Source of the DNA: Thioalkalivibrio sp. ALMg11
Lineage (GTDB): Bacteria > Pseudomonadota > Gammaproteobacteria > Ectothiorhodospirales > Ectothiorhodospiraceae
Assembly: GCF_000377905.1 (NCBI RefSeq)
Contig: NZ_KB898874.1
Coordinates: 372,001-436,000 of the forward strand
DNA length: 64,000 bases
Direction: 5' to 3'
The notes beneath the pieces were generated by a model. That model was given only the letters and a program-made list of their open reading frames with translations, did not search any database and was not told the origin of the DNA. Each line of letters starts with the position of its first letter. Positions within the stretch are counted from its first letter, which is position 1. The position numbers and the translations under genes are program-made. Positions 9,438-18,373 of this stretch are shown piece by piece.

Positions 9438-11021
9438 ATGAAATGCAATCTGCCCGTCACAGGGAATGAGGCGGAGTATCCGGAGAGCGCCAACATCCTC
9501 TCCACCACCGACCTCAAGGGTGCCATTACCTACGTCAACCCGGACTTCGTCGAAATCAGCGGATTCGAGGAACAGGAGCTTCTGGGCAAGAACCACAACA
9601 TCGTCCGCCATCCGGAGATGCCGCCCGCCGCGTTCGGCGAGCTCTGGCAGACTGTCCAGGGAGGGCAGTCCTGGATGGGCATGGTCAAGAACCGCTGCAA
9701 GAACGGCGACCACTACTGGGTCAGCGCATACGTAACGCCGGTCACCGAAGGCGGACAGACCGTCGAGTATCAGTCCGTTCGCACCAAACCCCGTCGCGAA
9801 CATGTGGAGATGGCCGAATCGGTCTACGCCGCCCTTCTCCGGGGCCGCAAACCCCTCGCCCTGCGCCTGCCACCGATTGGCATCAAGACCAAGGCCATCG
9901 CCTCGATCGCCGGCGGCGTCCTGGCTGGCCTGATCGCCAGTGCGGCGTTGACGACCATCGCCTGGGGCAGCGCGTTGGTGTTCGTCCTGACCACCCTGCT
10001 GGTCGGCAGTCTGTTCATCTGGACCAGCCTCACGCCGCTGTGCCGAGCGGTCGCCCATGCCCGTCGTATCGCGACCAATCCGGTGAGCCAGTACATTTAT
10101 ACCGGGCGCACCGACGAGGCTGGCGAGATCGCCTTCGCGATGCAAATGCTAGAGGCAGAGGCTGGCGCGCTCGTGGGGCGCATGGGGGATGCGGCCGATC
10201 ACCTAACCGGGACCGCCGACGCACTCGTCACGGCGGTCGGCGAAAGCCGCAACGCCTGCAATCATCAACAGACCGAGACCGAGCAGGTGGCAGGTGCCAC
10301 CCAGCAGATGGTGAACAGCGTGCAGGAAGTCGCGCGGAACGCCCAGGGGGCCGCCGACGCGGCGGACCGGAGCGACCACGAGGCCCGTTCCGGGGGCGAC
10401 GTCGTCCGCGACAGCACACGGGCGATCGAAGACCTGGGGCAACGCATTCGCCACGGATCCGGGGTGATGACCGAACTGGACCGGCACAGCCAGGACATCA
10501 GCAGCGTACTGGACGTGATCCGCGGGATCGCCGAGCAGACCAACCTGCTCGCCCTGAATGCGGCGATCGAGGCCGCGCGTGCCGGCGAACAGGGGCGTGG
10601 CTTCGCCGTGGTCGCGGACGAGGTGCGCACTCTCGCCAGCCGCACGCAGGATTCCACCGCCGAGATTCAGCAAATGATCGAGCGCCTTCAGGACCGGGCG
10701 CGAGCCGCCGTGGACACCATGGAGCAAAGCCGGAACCAGGCCGAAGCCAGCGTCGAGCAGGCGCGCCAAGCCGCCTCGGCGCTGGAGAACATCACCTCGG
10801 GCGTCGGCCAGATCCGCGACATGAGCACCCGGATCGCGGCGGCCGTGGAACAACAGGGGACGGCCGGCGAGGAGATTCGCCGCGGCGTCGACTCCATACG
10901 CAGCGCAGCTGATACCACCGCGAACCGGGCCGATCAGAGCGAGGCCGCGGCACGCGATGTCGCACGCCTGGCGACCCGCCTGCAAAGCCTCGCGCAGCAA
11001 TTCTGGGCGCACCATCGCTGA
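9438..11021 (+). CDS. Aer-like aerotaxis receptor (PAS-MCP)
   Basis: A 527-residue chemoreceptor. An N-terminal PAS domain (about residues 18-115) carries the Aer signature [10 protein letters not shown] (53-62), as in the FAD-binding PAS of Aer, so it should sense redox or oxygen through FAD. A hydrophobic segment at about 153-196 anchors it. The methyl-accepting signalling domain carries [20 protein letters not shown]. There is no periplasmic domain. I chose the ATG at 9438 ([11 protein letters not shown]), which matches Aer N-termini and has AGGGG upstream; a longer frame to 9276 exists but lacks similarity. The c-di-GMP gene follows after 15 bases, so the two are probably co-transcribed. 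Confidence 0.92.
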   Translation: MKCNLPVTGNEAEYPESANILSTTDLKGAITYVNPDFVEISGFEEQELLGKNHNIVRHPEMPPAAFGELWQTVQGGQSWMGMVKNRCKNGDHYWVSAYVTPVTEGGQTVEYQSVRTKPRREHVEMAESVYAALLRGRKPLALRLPPIGIKTKAIASIAGGVLAGLIASAALTTIAWGSALVFVLTTLLVGSLFIWTSLTPLCRAVAHARRIATNPVSQYIYTGRTDEAGEIAFAMQMLEAEAGALVGRMGDAADHLTGTADALVTAVGESRNACNHQQTETEQVAGATQQMVNSVQEVARNAQGAADAADRSDHEARSGGDVVRDSTRAIEDLGQRIRHGSGVMTELDRHSQDISSVLDVIRGIAEQTNLLALNAAIEAARAGEQGRGFAVVADEVRTLASRTQDSTAEIQQMIERLQDRARAAVDTMEQSRNQAEASVEQARQAASALENITSGVGQIRDMSTRIAAAVEQQGTAGEEIRRGVDSIRSAADTTANRADQSEAAARDVARLATRLQSLAQQFWAHHR

Positions 11022-11036
11022 CGGGGCTGCACTGCC

Positions 11037-13562
11037 ATGATCTCCGACTCCGACAAGCTGCTGCGCCGACACGCGACCCTCGCCATCGGCGTGTTACTGG
11101 CGTTGCTGCTGGCACCCATAGTGATCTGGATGCTTGGCCTGGAGCTCCCGCGCATCGTCCCGCGCGAGCACCTGACCGCCTTTCACACCGGGGCCGAGCT
11201 GTTCGCCGTGGTGGTCGCCTCTCTCGTGTTCGCGGTCGGTTACCACGTCATCGATCGCCGTCGCGTCGTCGCCTCTCTCCTGCTGGCCTGCGCATTCCTT
11301 ACCGTCGCGGCACTGGACTTCCTGCACTTGATGACCTATCCGGCGATGCCGGACTTCATCACCCCCAACTCACCACAGCAGACGTTATTTTTCTGGCTGG
11401 CCGCGCGTCTGGTCGCGGCTGCGGCATTGCTGGCCTACGTGGCGTTGCCCATGGTCTCGCATACCGACGGACCGCCACGCCATGCCTACCTGATCGGGAG
11501 CCTGCTTCTGGTCGCCCTGCTGACGTGGGTCGGGCTGTGGCATGCGGGGATCATCCCGCCCCTGTTCGACCCGGTCAGCGGCCTCACGCCCATCAAGGTG
11601 GGGTTCGAGGCCCTGGTAATCGCACTGCACCTGGTCACCCTGGCCCTGCTCGCCCTGCGACCCGAGCTGCTGCAACGACCGGGCATGCCGCTGGTCGCCG
11701 CCGCCCTGGTCATCAGCATGGGCAGCGGGATGTTCTTCATGTTTTACGAAGACCTGACCGACACACCCTTCGTCCTGGGACATCTGTACAAGCTCGCGGC
11801 CTACCTCCTGATTTACCAGGGCCTGTTCCTGGAGAGCGTGCGCTCGCCACTGCAGCGCCTACACGAGGCCCACCGCGATATCGAGATGCGCGAGCAGCGT
11901 TACCAGCAACTGGTAGAGACGGCCCCCGACGGCGTGCTGGTCACCGACATGGAAGGCCGCATCGTGATGGCCAACCGCAACATCGAACGCCTGTTCGGAT
12001 ATCCACGCCAGCAATTGATTGGCCAACCGGTGGAACGCCTGGTCCCGGAGCGGCTGCGTGAATGCCACCGCATGCACCGGCGAACGCATGCCCACACCAT
12101 CAACCGCCGCACCATGGGCCAGGTGCCCCACCTGCGCGGCCGACGCATCGACGGCACCGAGTTTCCGGTCGACATCAACCTGAACGTCTTCGACGGCACC
12201 GAAGGCCGCCGCATTACCGCCTTCATCCGCGACATCACCGACCGTCAGCGCCGCGAGGCGCGCATCCAGCACCAGGCCACCCACGACAGCCTGACCGAAC
12301 TGCCCAACCGCTGGCTGCTGCACGACCGCCTGACCCAGGGGATCGCCCAGGCCGAACGTCACGGCCACCCGATCGCGGTGATGCTGCTGGATCTCGACAA
12401 CTTCAAGATGGTCAACGACACCTTCGGCCATCACGAGGGCGACCAGCTGCTGAAGGCCGTGGCCGCGCGCCTGCAGGGCGCACTGGATCAGGAGGCCACG
12501 ATCGGGCGTTTCGGCGGCGACGAGTTCATGATCCTGCTGACCAACGTCAAGGACGAACAGGCCATCGGCCAGGTCGCCCAGCGCATCCTCGGCATCTTCG
12601 ACAGCCCGTTCCAGACCGAACACGCGCGCAACCTCGCCTCCACCGGGAGCATCGGTATCGCCCTGTTCCCGCGCGATGCCTGCGACGAACGCACCCTGGT
12701 GCGTTACGCCGACATGGCGATGTACGAGGCCAAGCACTCCGGACGCAACACCTACGCCTTCTTCTCGCAGCGCCTGGACGCCCAGGTGCATGAGGAACAG
12801 CGCCTGCAGCAACGCCTCCAGCAGGCCCTCGAGAACCACGAACTCGAGCTGCACTACCAGCCCCTGCTCGATGTCGCGTCGAATGGCATCATCGGCGTCG
12901 AGGCCCTCGCCCGCTGGACGGACGCCGAACTCGGCCCGGTCGCCCCAGCCCGCTTTATCGCCAGCGCCGAAGGCAACGGCCTGATCCTGCCACTGGGCGA
13001 CTGGGTCATATGCGAGGCCTGCGAGCAGCTCGCCCAGTGGTCCCGTGCGGGTCTCGAGCTCCGCGTCGCCATCAACGTCTCCGCGATGCAGTTCCGCCAG
13101 CACGACCTCGTCCAACGCCTGGACGCGACACTCAAGGCCACCGGCGCCCCGCCCGAGCGTCTCGAGATCGAGGTCACCGAGACCGTGGCCATGGCGGACG
13201 TCGCGCTGACCCGCGATCAGCTGCGCGGCCTGAAGGCCCTGGGCATCCGGGTCGCACTGGACGACTTCGGCACCGGCTACTCCTCGCTCGCCTACCTGAA
13301 GTCGCTGCCGATCGACAAGCTGAAGATCGACCGCTCGTTCATCGCCGACATCGGCCAGGATTCGGAATCCGACATGATCCTGCGCTCCATCGTCCACCTC
13401 GGCCACAGCCTGGGCCTGACCCTGGTCGCCGAGGGCGTGGAAACCCCGGCACAGCGCGATTTCCTGCACGAAATCGGCTGCGACGTCTATCAGGGCTGGC
13501 TCCACTCCAGGGCCATGCCACCCCTCGCACTGTCCGACTGCCTGCAGACAACTCGGGTCTGA
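11037..13562 (+). CDS. MASE3-PAS-GGDEF-EAL c-di-GMP turnover protein
   Basis: An 841-residue membrane protein. Residues 8-255 form a multi-helix MASE3-like sensor with LDFLHLMTYPAMPDF between helices. A PAS domain spans about 280-400. The GGDEF domain (410-570) has an intact RFGGDEF near residue 490, and the EAL domain (580-830) has an intact EAL near 622, with DDFGTGYSSLAYLK. Both catalytic sites look complete, so it could make (diguanylate cyclase) and break (phosphodiesterase) c-di-GMP, linking an unknown membrane signal to motility or biofilm. It lies directly downstream of the Aer-like receptor. Confidence 0.94.
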   Translation: MISDSDKLLRRHATLAIGVLLALLLAPIVIWMLGLELPRIVPREHLTAFHTGAELFAVVVASLVFAVGYHVIDRRRVVASLLLACAFLTVAALDFLHLMTYPAMPDFITPNSPQQTLFFWLAARLVAAAALLAYVALPMVSHTDGPPRHAYLIGSLLLVALLTWVGLWHAGIIPPLFDPVSGLTPIKVGFEALVIALHLVTLALLALRPELLQRPGMPLVAAALVISMGSGMFFMFYEDLTDTPFVLGHLYKLAAYLLIYQGLFLESVRSPLQRLHEAHRDIEMREQRYQQLVETAPDGVLVTDMEGRIVMANRNIERLFGYPRQQLIGQPVERLVPERLRECHRMHRRTHAHTINRRTMGQVPHLRGRRIDGTEFPVDINLNVFDGTEGRRITAFIRDITDRQRREARIQHQATHDSLTELPNRWLLHDRLTQGIAQAERHGHPIAVMLLDLDNFKMVNDTFGHHEGDQLLKAVAARLQGALDQEATIGRFGGDEFMILLTNVKDEQAIGQVAQRILGIFDSPFQTEHARNLASTGSIGIALFPRDACDERTLVRYADMAMYEAKHSGRNTYAFFSQRLDAQVHEEQRLQQRLQQALENHELELHYQPLLDVASNGIIGVEALARWTDAELGPVAPARFIASAEGNGLILPLGDWVICEACEQLAQWSRAGLELRVAINVSAMQFRQHDLVQRLDATLKATGAPPERLEIEVTETVAMADVALTRDQLRGLKALGIRVALDDFGTGYSSLAYLKSLPIDKLKIDRSFIADIGQDSESDMILRSIVHLGHSLGLTLVAEGVETPAQRDFLHEIGCDVYQGWLHSRAMPPLALSDCLQTTRV

Positions 13563-13566
13563 AGCA

Positions 13567-13748
13567 GGTTAGCCCCACACCACCCCGTCACCCCGCACAC
13601 CGCCCAACTCCACCCCGTCATCCCGCACACCGCCCAACCCCACCCCGTCATCCCGGACAGCGCGTAGCGGTGATCCGGGATCTCCCAGGCCGGGGAACCC
13701 CCAACGCCGGAGATCCCGGCTCTGCGCTACGCTTCGGCCCGGATGACG
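13567..13748 (-). repeat. Composite palindromic repeat, copy 1 (inverted) with short tandem repeats
   Basis: About three tandem copies of a 30-base unit (CACCCCGTCATCCCGCACAC...) lead into two hairpins: GTCATCCCGG...CCGGGATC and GATCCCGG...CCGGATGAC. This is the same composite repeat that recurs in the 31-40 kb island, but here in the opposite orientation. No gene is supported between 13563 and 13947. Confidence 0.8.
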
Positions 13749-13868
13749 ACATGTGGGGTAGTCACGCATCCATCCCGCCAAATGCCAGCCACCATCGCTG
13801 ACGCCCAGGGGATCAGTTCCCGAGTCGCGCTCCTCATCGGGTCCAAAGCAAACGTCCCAACCAGAAAC

Positions 13869-13896
13869 AGAAAGGCCGCCCGAAGGCGGCCTTTGC
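13869..13896 (-). terminator. Terminator hairpin of the Rossmann-fold protein gene
   Basis: The perfect inverted repeat AAAGGCCGCC-CGAA-GGCGGCCTTT is followed on the minus strand by a T-rich stretch (CTGTTTCTGG). It lies about 50 bases past the stop codon at 13948. Confidence 0.75.
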
Positions 13897-13947
13897 TGAA
13901 GCAGCGAACCGTTCGCGCCGCCATCAAGTCGGCGACGCGTCGCCTTG

Positions 13948-14319
13948 CTAGTAGCCGGTGCTGCCGTGCACGTCCGGCGGGGCCTCGCGGGTCAGCATGG
14001 CCCAGGTCATGTGCGCCATCACCTCCGGCGCCACCACGGTATGCCGGTTACCGCTGTTCTGCATCCCCTCGCGCAGCTCCTGGCGGACCTGCGGCTGCCC
14101 GGTCAGATCGAAGATCACATCCACCTGATCCCCGCGTGCCACGAGATCCGCGACTGACTCCAGCGGGATCCCCTTCGCCTCGGCCAGCCGGCGGCCCTCG
14201 GTCTCGCCCTGCTCCGAGGCCGCGCAGATCGTCATCCCCGGCAGGCCGGTCTCCAGCAACATCTCCAGGAAACGGCCGCCCACCCGGCCAAGCCCCACCA
14301 CTGCAATCTGAATCGACAT
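13948..14319 (-). CDS. Small NAD(P)-binding Rossmann-fold protein
   Basis: A 123-residue protein that begins MSIQIAVVGLGRVGGRFLEM. The GLGRVG loop at residues 9-14 is a dinucleotide-binding glycine motif, and VDVIFDLTG resembles the second half of a Rossmann fold in homoserine or aspartate dehydrogenase-type proteins. It has only the nucleotide-binding domain and lacks a C-terminal catalytic domain, so it may be a redox sensor or partner subunit, not a full dehydrogenase. The ATG ending at 14319 follows GGAG, which decides the start over a longer in-frame extension. It is divergent from the XPF-like nuclease gene. Confidence 0.7.
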   Translation of the reverse strand: MSIQIAVVGLGRVGGRFLEMLLETGLPGMTICAASEQGETEGRRLAEAKGIPLESVADLVARGDQVDVIFDLTGQPQVRQELREGMQNSGNRHTVVAPEVMAHMTWAMLTREAPPDVHGSTGY

Positions 14320-14524
14320 ATGCACTCCATCCTTTTCTATTTTTGTTGTTTCCCTGCATGCCCACGGTTGCCACCGCCGGGCACGCTCCCCGACTGTAGG
14401 CCATGTGCGGCGTCCACGCACGCCAACCCGTACGCCCGGCTCGCCCCGCCCGCCATCCGGCCATTTGGAGCGGCCCGCGGCACGCCCTAGAGTGCCCTGA
14501 GTTTGCCAACCAACCGGAGCCCCC

Positions 14525-15172
14525 ATGGAAAACGTTCACCTGCCAATCCGCGCAGACCGCCGCGAACAGGGCAAGATCATTCAGCGCATCGAACGCCTGG
14601 AGGGAGTCGAACTGGAATTCACCGACCTCGACGTAGGTGACTACCTGCTGCCGAACGGCGTCGTGGTCGAACGCAAATCCGCCACCGACATGGTGCTCAG
14701 CGTCGTCGACAAGACCCTGTGGGAGAGCGCCGCCAAGCTGAAGGCCAACTACCAGCAGGTCGTCTACATCGTGGAGGGGGACCTCTACGAACCGCGTTTC
14801 CACCAGCAGGCGCTGGACATCCACCGCGCCCTGGCCCACCTGACAATCGCCCTCGGCATCAGCGTCCTGCCCAGCTCCGATGCCGACAACAGCGGCATGC
14901 TGATCTACCTGCTGGGCCTGAACGCACAGATCGAGCCGGACCCGTCTGACCGCCCGACCAAGCCGGACACCCGGCGCAAGGCCGCCGAATTCATCGTTAG
15001 CGGCCTGCCCGGCGTCGAGGCCGACCAGGCCCGCGACCTGCTCCGCGACATCGGCAGCGTGCGCGACATCATCAACGCCGACGCCGCCACCCTCGCCCAA
15101 GCCGACGGCCTCGACGCAGAACGCGCCGAACGCATCGAATCCGTCGTCACCTACGGCAGCCGCACCAGCTGA
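14525..15172 (+). CDS. Free-standing XPF/ERCC4-type nuclease with helix-hairpin-helix
   Basis: A 215-residue protein. The ERCC4 nuclease core has D11-R12-R13-E14, GDY at 38-40 and the catalytic signature ERKSATD at 49-55 (family pattern GDX(n)ERKX3D). A helix-hairpin-helix DNA-binding segment fills about 152-205, with two repeats around VSGLPGVEADQARDLL and ADGLDAERAERI. This architecture resembles archaeal XPF without the helicase. It should cut branched or flap DNA near duplex-single-strand junctions, possibly as a dimer. CGGAG precedes the ATG. There is no obvious operon partner. Confidence 0.85.
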   Translation: MENVHLPIRADRREQGKIIQRIERLEGVELEFTDLDVGDYLLPNGVVVERKSATDMVLSVVDKTLWESAAKLKANYQQVVYIVEGDLYEPRFHQQALDIHRALAHLTIALGISVLPSSDADNSGMLIYLLGLNAQIEPDPSDRPTKPDTRRKAAEFIVSGLPGVEADQARDLLRDIGSVRDIINADAATLAQADGLDAERAERIESVVTYGSRTS

Positions 15173-15177
15173 ACCTA

Positions 15178-15310
15178 GGGAAACACTGAGTAATGGACAC
15201 ACTCGAGTTGGTACCCCGGAGGGGCTCGGCCGCCCGTTGTTGACGAAAACGTGCGCGGGAACGGCGTTGCGGCGCCCTTATGCAGAATGACTGCACAGCG
15301 GTCACCACGC
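15178..15310. mobile_element. Truncated IS630-like MITE, copy C
   Basis: After a TA at 15176-15177 the sequence starts GGGAAACACTGAGTAATGGA, matching the terminal repeat of the element at 37598-37909. It then skips the inner hairpin and matches its distal part (GTTGTTGACGAAAACG, GGCGTTGCGGCGCCC, TGCAGAATGACTGCAC). The far terminal repeat is missing. It begins 5 bases after the nuclease stop codon. Confidence 0.75.
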
Positions 15311-15314
15311 CTTC

Positions 15315-15701
15315 CTATACGAATTGAATGGGACCTGGGTAACGGCCAACGTGGGCGTCACTGGTCAGCAGCGTGTACCCCTCCGTTTCCGCCTGGGCAA
15401 TCAGGATGCGGTCGAATGGGTCCTTGTGAATATCGGGCAAATGGGTGACCGCCAGGGTGTGTGGACCGGTGATCGCAAGCTCCTCGTAACCATGCTCCAG
15501 CAACTCGCGACGAAGGACATGGGGCTCGACCACGAAATCCCTGCGCCCCAGCCCGTGCTTGATCACGATCTCCCACAAGCTCGCCGCACTAAACGCGATT
15601 GCGTTCTCCGGATTCAGGATGAGCTCGCGAGCACTGGCGGGCAATTTCGGGGAATCGGCCGCCGCCCAGAGCAGCAGATGCGTATCAAGAAGCAGGTGCA
15701 T
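15315..15701 (-). CDS. PIN-domain toxin (VapC-like)
   Basis: A 128-residue PIN-domain ribonuclease beginning MHLLLDTHLLLWAAA. The acidic metal ligands visible are D6, the E in SLWEIVI, and the Asp pair in DPFDRILIAQA. Such toxins cleave tRNA or rRNA. The ATG at 15701 has AGGGTG nine bases upstream; a GTG four codons earlier is less likely. It overlaps the 3' end of its antitoxin gene by 17 bases, so translation is coupled. Confidence 0.88.
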   Translation of the reverse strand: MHLLLDTHLLLWAAADSPKLPASARELILNPENAIAFSAASLWEIVIKHGLGRRDFVVEPHVLRRELLEHGYEELAITGPHTLAVTHLPDIHKDPFDRILIAQAETEGYTLLTSDAHVGRYPGPIQFV

Positions 15702-15951
15702 TCGGCTTATCACCCTGAAACAGCGCTGCGATCTCCGCCTCGCCCATCCGATCCAGATCGTCCGGGATCTCGAGCTGCCCTTTCAGGAAACCGATCCGGT
15801 CCGAAGCGGACTCTGGCGACGCCTCAATACGCGACAAACGCGCAATGGGCTTGCCCGCCCGAGCGATCACTACCGGCTCGCCCCGACTGACCTTCTCCAG
15901 CAGCCTGGAGAAGTGCGTCTTTGCCTCATGAATGTTGACAGTCTCGGTCAT
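15685..15951 (-). CDS. Phd/YefM-family antitoxin
   Basis: An 88-residue antitoxin beginning MTETVNIHEAKTHFSRLLEK, the classic Phd/YefM N-terminal fold with GEPVVIARAGKPIARL. The N-terminal half binds DNA and the C-terminus should neutralise the overlapping PIN toxin. GGGGGC precedes the ATG at 15951. It probably represses its own operon through the palindrome just upstream. Confidence 0.88.
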   Translation of the reverse strand: MTETVNIHEAKTHFSRLLEKVSRGEPVVIARAGKPIARLSRIEASPESASDRIGFLKGQLEIPDDLDRMGEAEIAALFQGDKPNAPAS

Positions 15952-15966
15952 GGTGCCCCCGACAAG

Positions 15967-15990
15967 GTTAGTCCGATTGATCAGACTAAC
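15967..15990. promoter_or_regulatory. Palindromic operator upstream of the Phd/PIN pair
   Basis: GTTAGTC and GACTAAC form a 7-bp inverted repeat around GATTGATC, starting 16 bases before the antitoxin ATG. The location and symmetry fit an autoregulatory operator bound by the antitoxin. Inferred only. Confidence 0.5.
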
Positions 15991-16064
15991 GCACAAGGAC
16001 CGCACTCGCCATTACTTGCCTGGCACACCGAAGGGCAAGAACGTAGCTACGGCGAATCGCCCAG

Positions 16065-16286
16065 CACCGTAGGATACGAAGAGCCTTGCGAATCGCATCG
16101 TTCACGGGCGATCCGGCGAAGTGATGCGATTCGCGGGGCTCATCGCATCCTACGATGCTGCCGAAAGCGGCCTCGGACAACGGACGTCGGACAACGGACG
16201 TAGGATGTGATGAGCGAAGCGAATCGCATCAGGGGGTGGGCGCTGCCACAAGACCGGTGCGTTTCGCGAAGCTCAACGCACCCTAC
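16065..16286. repeat. Cluster of GTAGGATG...GCGAATCGCATC intergenic repeats
   Basis: Four related palindromic units occur at about 16070-16100, 16127-16153, 16200-16231 and 16256-16286. They share GTAGGATG(C/T)GATGAGC...GCGAATCGCATC or its GGTGCGTTTCGCGAAGC...GCACCCTAC variant. Together they fill the gap between the TA pair and recD; no gene is supported there. Confidence 0.75.
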
Positions 16287-18373
16287 GGCGAGTCACGAAG
16301 CCACTGGCGCAAGCCGCCGCTGCGGCGGATCTGGCGCTGGCTGGCCGCGGCCAGCGTGCCCGCACGGGGTTCCAGCAGGCTGAACCAGCGGCTGGCGCGG
16401 GTGATCGCGGTGTAGGCCAGCTCGCGGGTCAGGATCGGGCTGTCCGCCTCCGGCAGGACCAGGGCCACATGCTCGAACTCCGAACCCTGGGCCTTATGCA
16501 CGGTCAGGGCAAAGGCGGTCTCGATGGCCTCCAGGCGGTTGGGCAGCACCCAGCGCACACGACCGCCGTCCCCGGCGGCCAGGAAGGCTACTCGCAGCAC
16601 CGGGGCATCTCCGTTGTCCGCTCCCGCCTCCGGCTCGCCCCGCGCCAGCCAGGCCGGGACCGCCAGGGCAATGCCGATATCGCCGTTGATCAACCCCAGC
16701 GCGTAGTCATTGCGCGTGACAATCACTGGGCGCCCCTCGACCCATTGCCCGTCGATTCGGCCCGCATCGCCCTCCAGCAACCCGCGCGCCTGTAGCGCTG
16801 CGGCGATGCGGCGGTTCAGCGTCTCCAGCCCCCACGGGCCGCGCCGCACCGCGCACAGGAGCTGGAATCGCCCGTGCGCCGCCAGCACGTCGCGCGCCCA
16901 GTCCTCCCAGGCCGCGCGCGGCGCCGCCGGGGCCGGCCGGGCCGCGCGCAGGCCCTCCAGATACCCAGCATAGCCCACCGCCTCGCCCTCCAGCGTGTCG
17001 GCGCGCCCGTCCACCGCGAGGGTCACCAGGGCCGGGTCCTCGGGCCCCGCGAGCACCTTTTGCAGGACGGCATCGTCCCCGTCCGGCGCATTCAACGCCT
17101 CGCCGCTATTCACCGCGGCGGCCAGCCGCCCGATCCCGCTGTCCGCGCCGAAGCGATGACTCTCGCGCAGCATCACGATGTGCTGGTCCAGGGCCTGGCC
17201 GGCCGCATCCTGCATGGCCTCCGGCACGGCCATCCCGGTCACGGCCTCCAGCCACTGCGCGGTCGACGGCGTGTAGTGGCCGCCGCCCGCGCGGTGGCAC
17301 AGCTCGCCCAGCACCGCGCCGGCCTCCACCGAGGCGAGCTGATCGCGATCCCCCAGCAGGATCAGGCGTGCCGTGCGCGGCACGGCCTCGACCAGGCTGG
17401 CCATCAGCTCCAGGTCGATCATCGAGGCCTCATCCACCACCAGCACGTCCACCGCTAGAGGGTTGCGCGCCCCGTGCCGGAAGTGCCGGGTATCCGGCCG
17501 CGCCCCGAGCAGGCGATGCACCGTCACCACCTCGGCCGGCAGGTTCCGGCGCAGCGCATCGCCATCGGGCAACTGGTCCAGCCCCAGGCGATCCAGCGCC
17601 CCGCTGACCGACGCATTCAAGCGCGCCGCCGCCTTGCCGGTCGGCGCGGCTAGGCGGATGCGCAACGGGTCCTCCGGACCCTGCAACCCCTGCAGCAGCG
17701 CGAGCAGCCGCAGTACCGTGGTGGTCTTGCCGGTCCCCGGCCCGCCGGTAATCACACTGAAGCCGGAACCCGCCGCCAGGGCACAGGCCAGGCGCTGCCA
17801 GTCCGGATCGGTGGTGGCCTCCGCCGGCGGCCCGAATAGATGATCCAGCCAGTCCCGCGCTGCCTGCTCGTCCAGCGCACCCTGCCAGGCCTCGCGGTCC
17901 GCGAGACGCGCGCGGATCGCCTGCCCGATGCGGCGCTCGCTCTCCCAGTAGCGGCGCAGATAGACCTGCTCCCCCGTGTACACCAGCGGCGTTCCGCCCG
18001 CCTCGCCCGGTCCCGCCAGGCCACTGCCCTGCAGGGCCTCCGCGACCTTGGCGGCGGACACCCCCTGCAGCACCGACGAGGGCCGCGGCGGGGGCCGCGA
18101 ACCCGGCTCGCCCTCCGGCGGCAGGGACAGCGTGGCGTCGGGGGCCTGCAGCAATGCGTCCAGTTCCAGACACACATGGCCGCGCCCGACCTGATGGCTG
18201 GCCAGCGCCGCCAGCAGCAGGGCCAGCGGCGACGCCGCCGGGGCCTGTTCGTGCAGGAAGCGCACCAGCGCCCGGTCCACGCCGCGCAGCCAGCCGGCGT
18301 CTTCCCACTCGCGCAGCAGCTCGAGCACGGCCTCCGCCGAGGCCAGAGGGCCCGTTGTCATCACCGCGCTCAT
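16283..18373 (-). CDS. recD: Exodeoxyribonuclease V, RecD helicase subunit
   Basis: The alpha subunit of RecBCD, a 5'-3' motor helicase in double-strand break repair. It has 696 residues with Walker A ITGGPGTGKTTTVLRLL, VLVVDEASMIDLELM (motif II) and the C-terminal helicase motif FALTVHKAQGSEFEHVALVLP. The start is the ATG overlapping the recB TGA (ATGA), which fits family N-termini better than the longer frame. It is the last gene of recC-recB-recD. Confidence 0.95.
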   Translation of the reverse strand: MSAVMTTGPLASAEAVLELLREWEDAGWLRGVDRALVRFLHEQAPAASPLALLLAALASHQVGRGHVCLELDALLQAPDATLSLPPEGEPGSRPPPRPSSVLQGVSAAKVAEALQGSGLAGPGEAGGTPLVYTGEQVYLRRYWESERRIGQAIRARLADREAWQGALDEQAARDWLDHLFGPPAEATTDPDWQRLACALAAGSGFSVITGGPGTGKTTTVLRLLALLQGLQGPEDPLRIRLAAPTGKAAARLNASVSGALDRLGLDQLPDGDALRRNLPAEVVTVHRLLGARPDTRHFRHGARNPLAVDVLVVDEASMIDLELMASLVEAVPRTARLILLGDRDQLASVEAGAVLGELCHRAGGGHYTPSTAQWLEAVTGMAVPEAMQDAAGQALDQHIVMLRESHRFGADSGIGRLAAAVNSGEALNAPDGDDAVLQKVLAGPEDPALVTLAVDGRADTLEGEAVGYAGYLEGLRAARPAPAAPRAAWEDWARDVLAAHGRFQLLCAVRRGPWGLETLNRRIAAALQARGLLEGDAGRIDGQWVEGRPVIVTRNDYALGLINGDIGIALAVPAWLARGEPEAGADNGDAPVLRVAFLAAGDGGRVRWVLPNRLEAIETAFALTVHKAQGSEFEHVALVLPEADSPILTRELAYTAITRASRWFSLLEPRAGTLAAASQRQIRRSGGLRQWLRDSP

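Noticed and set aside
13567-13660. Short tandem repeats resembling a CRISPR array
   Set aside because: Repeat units of about 30 bases adjoin without unique spacers, belong to the composite repeat family, and there are no cas genes.
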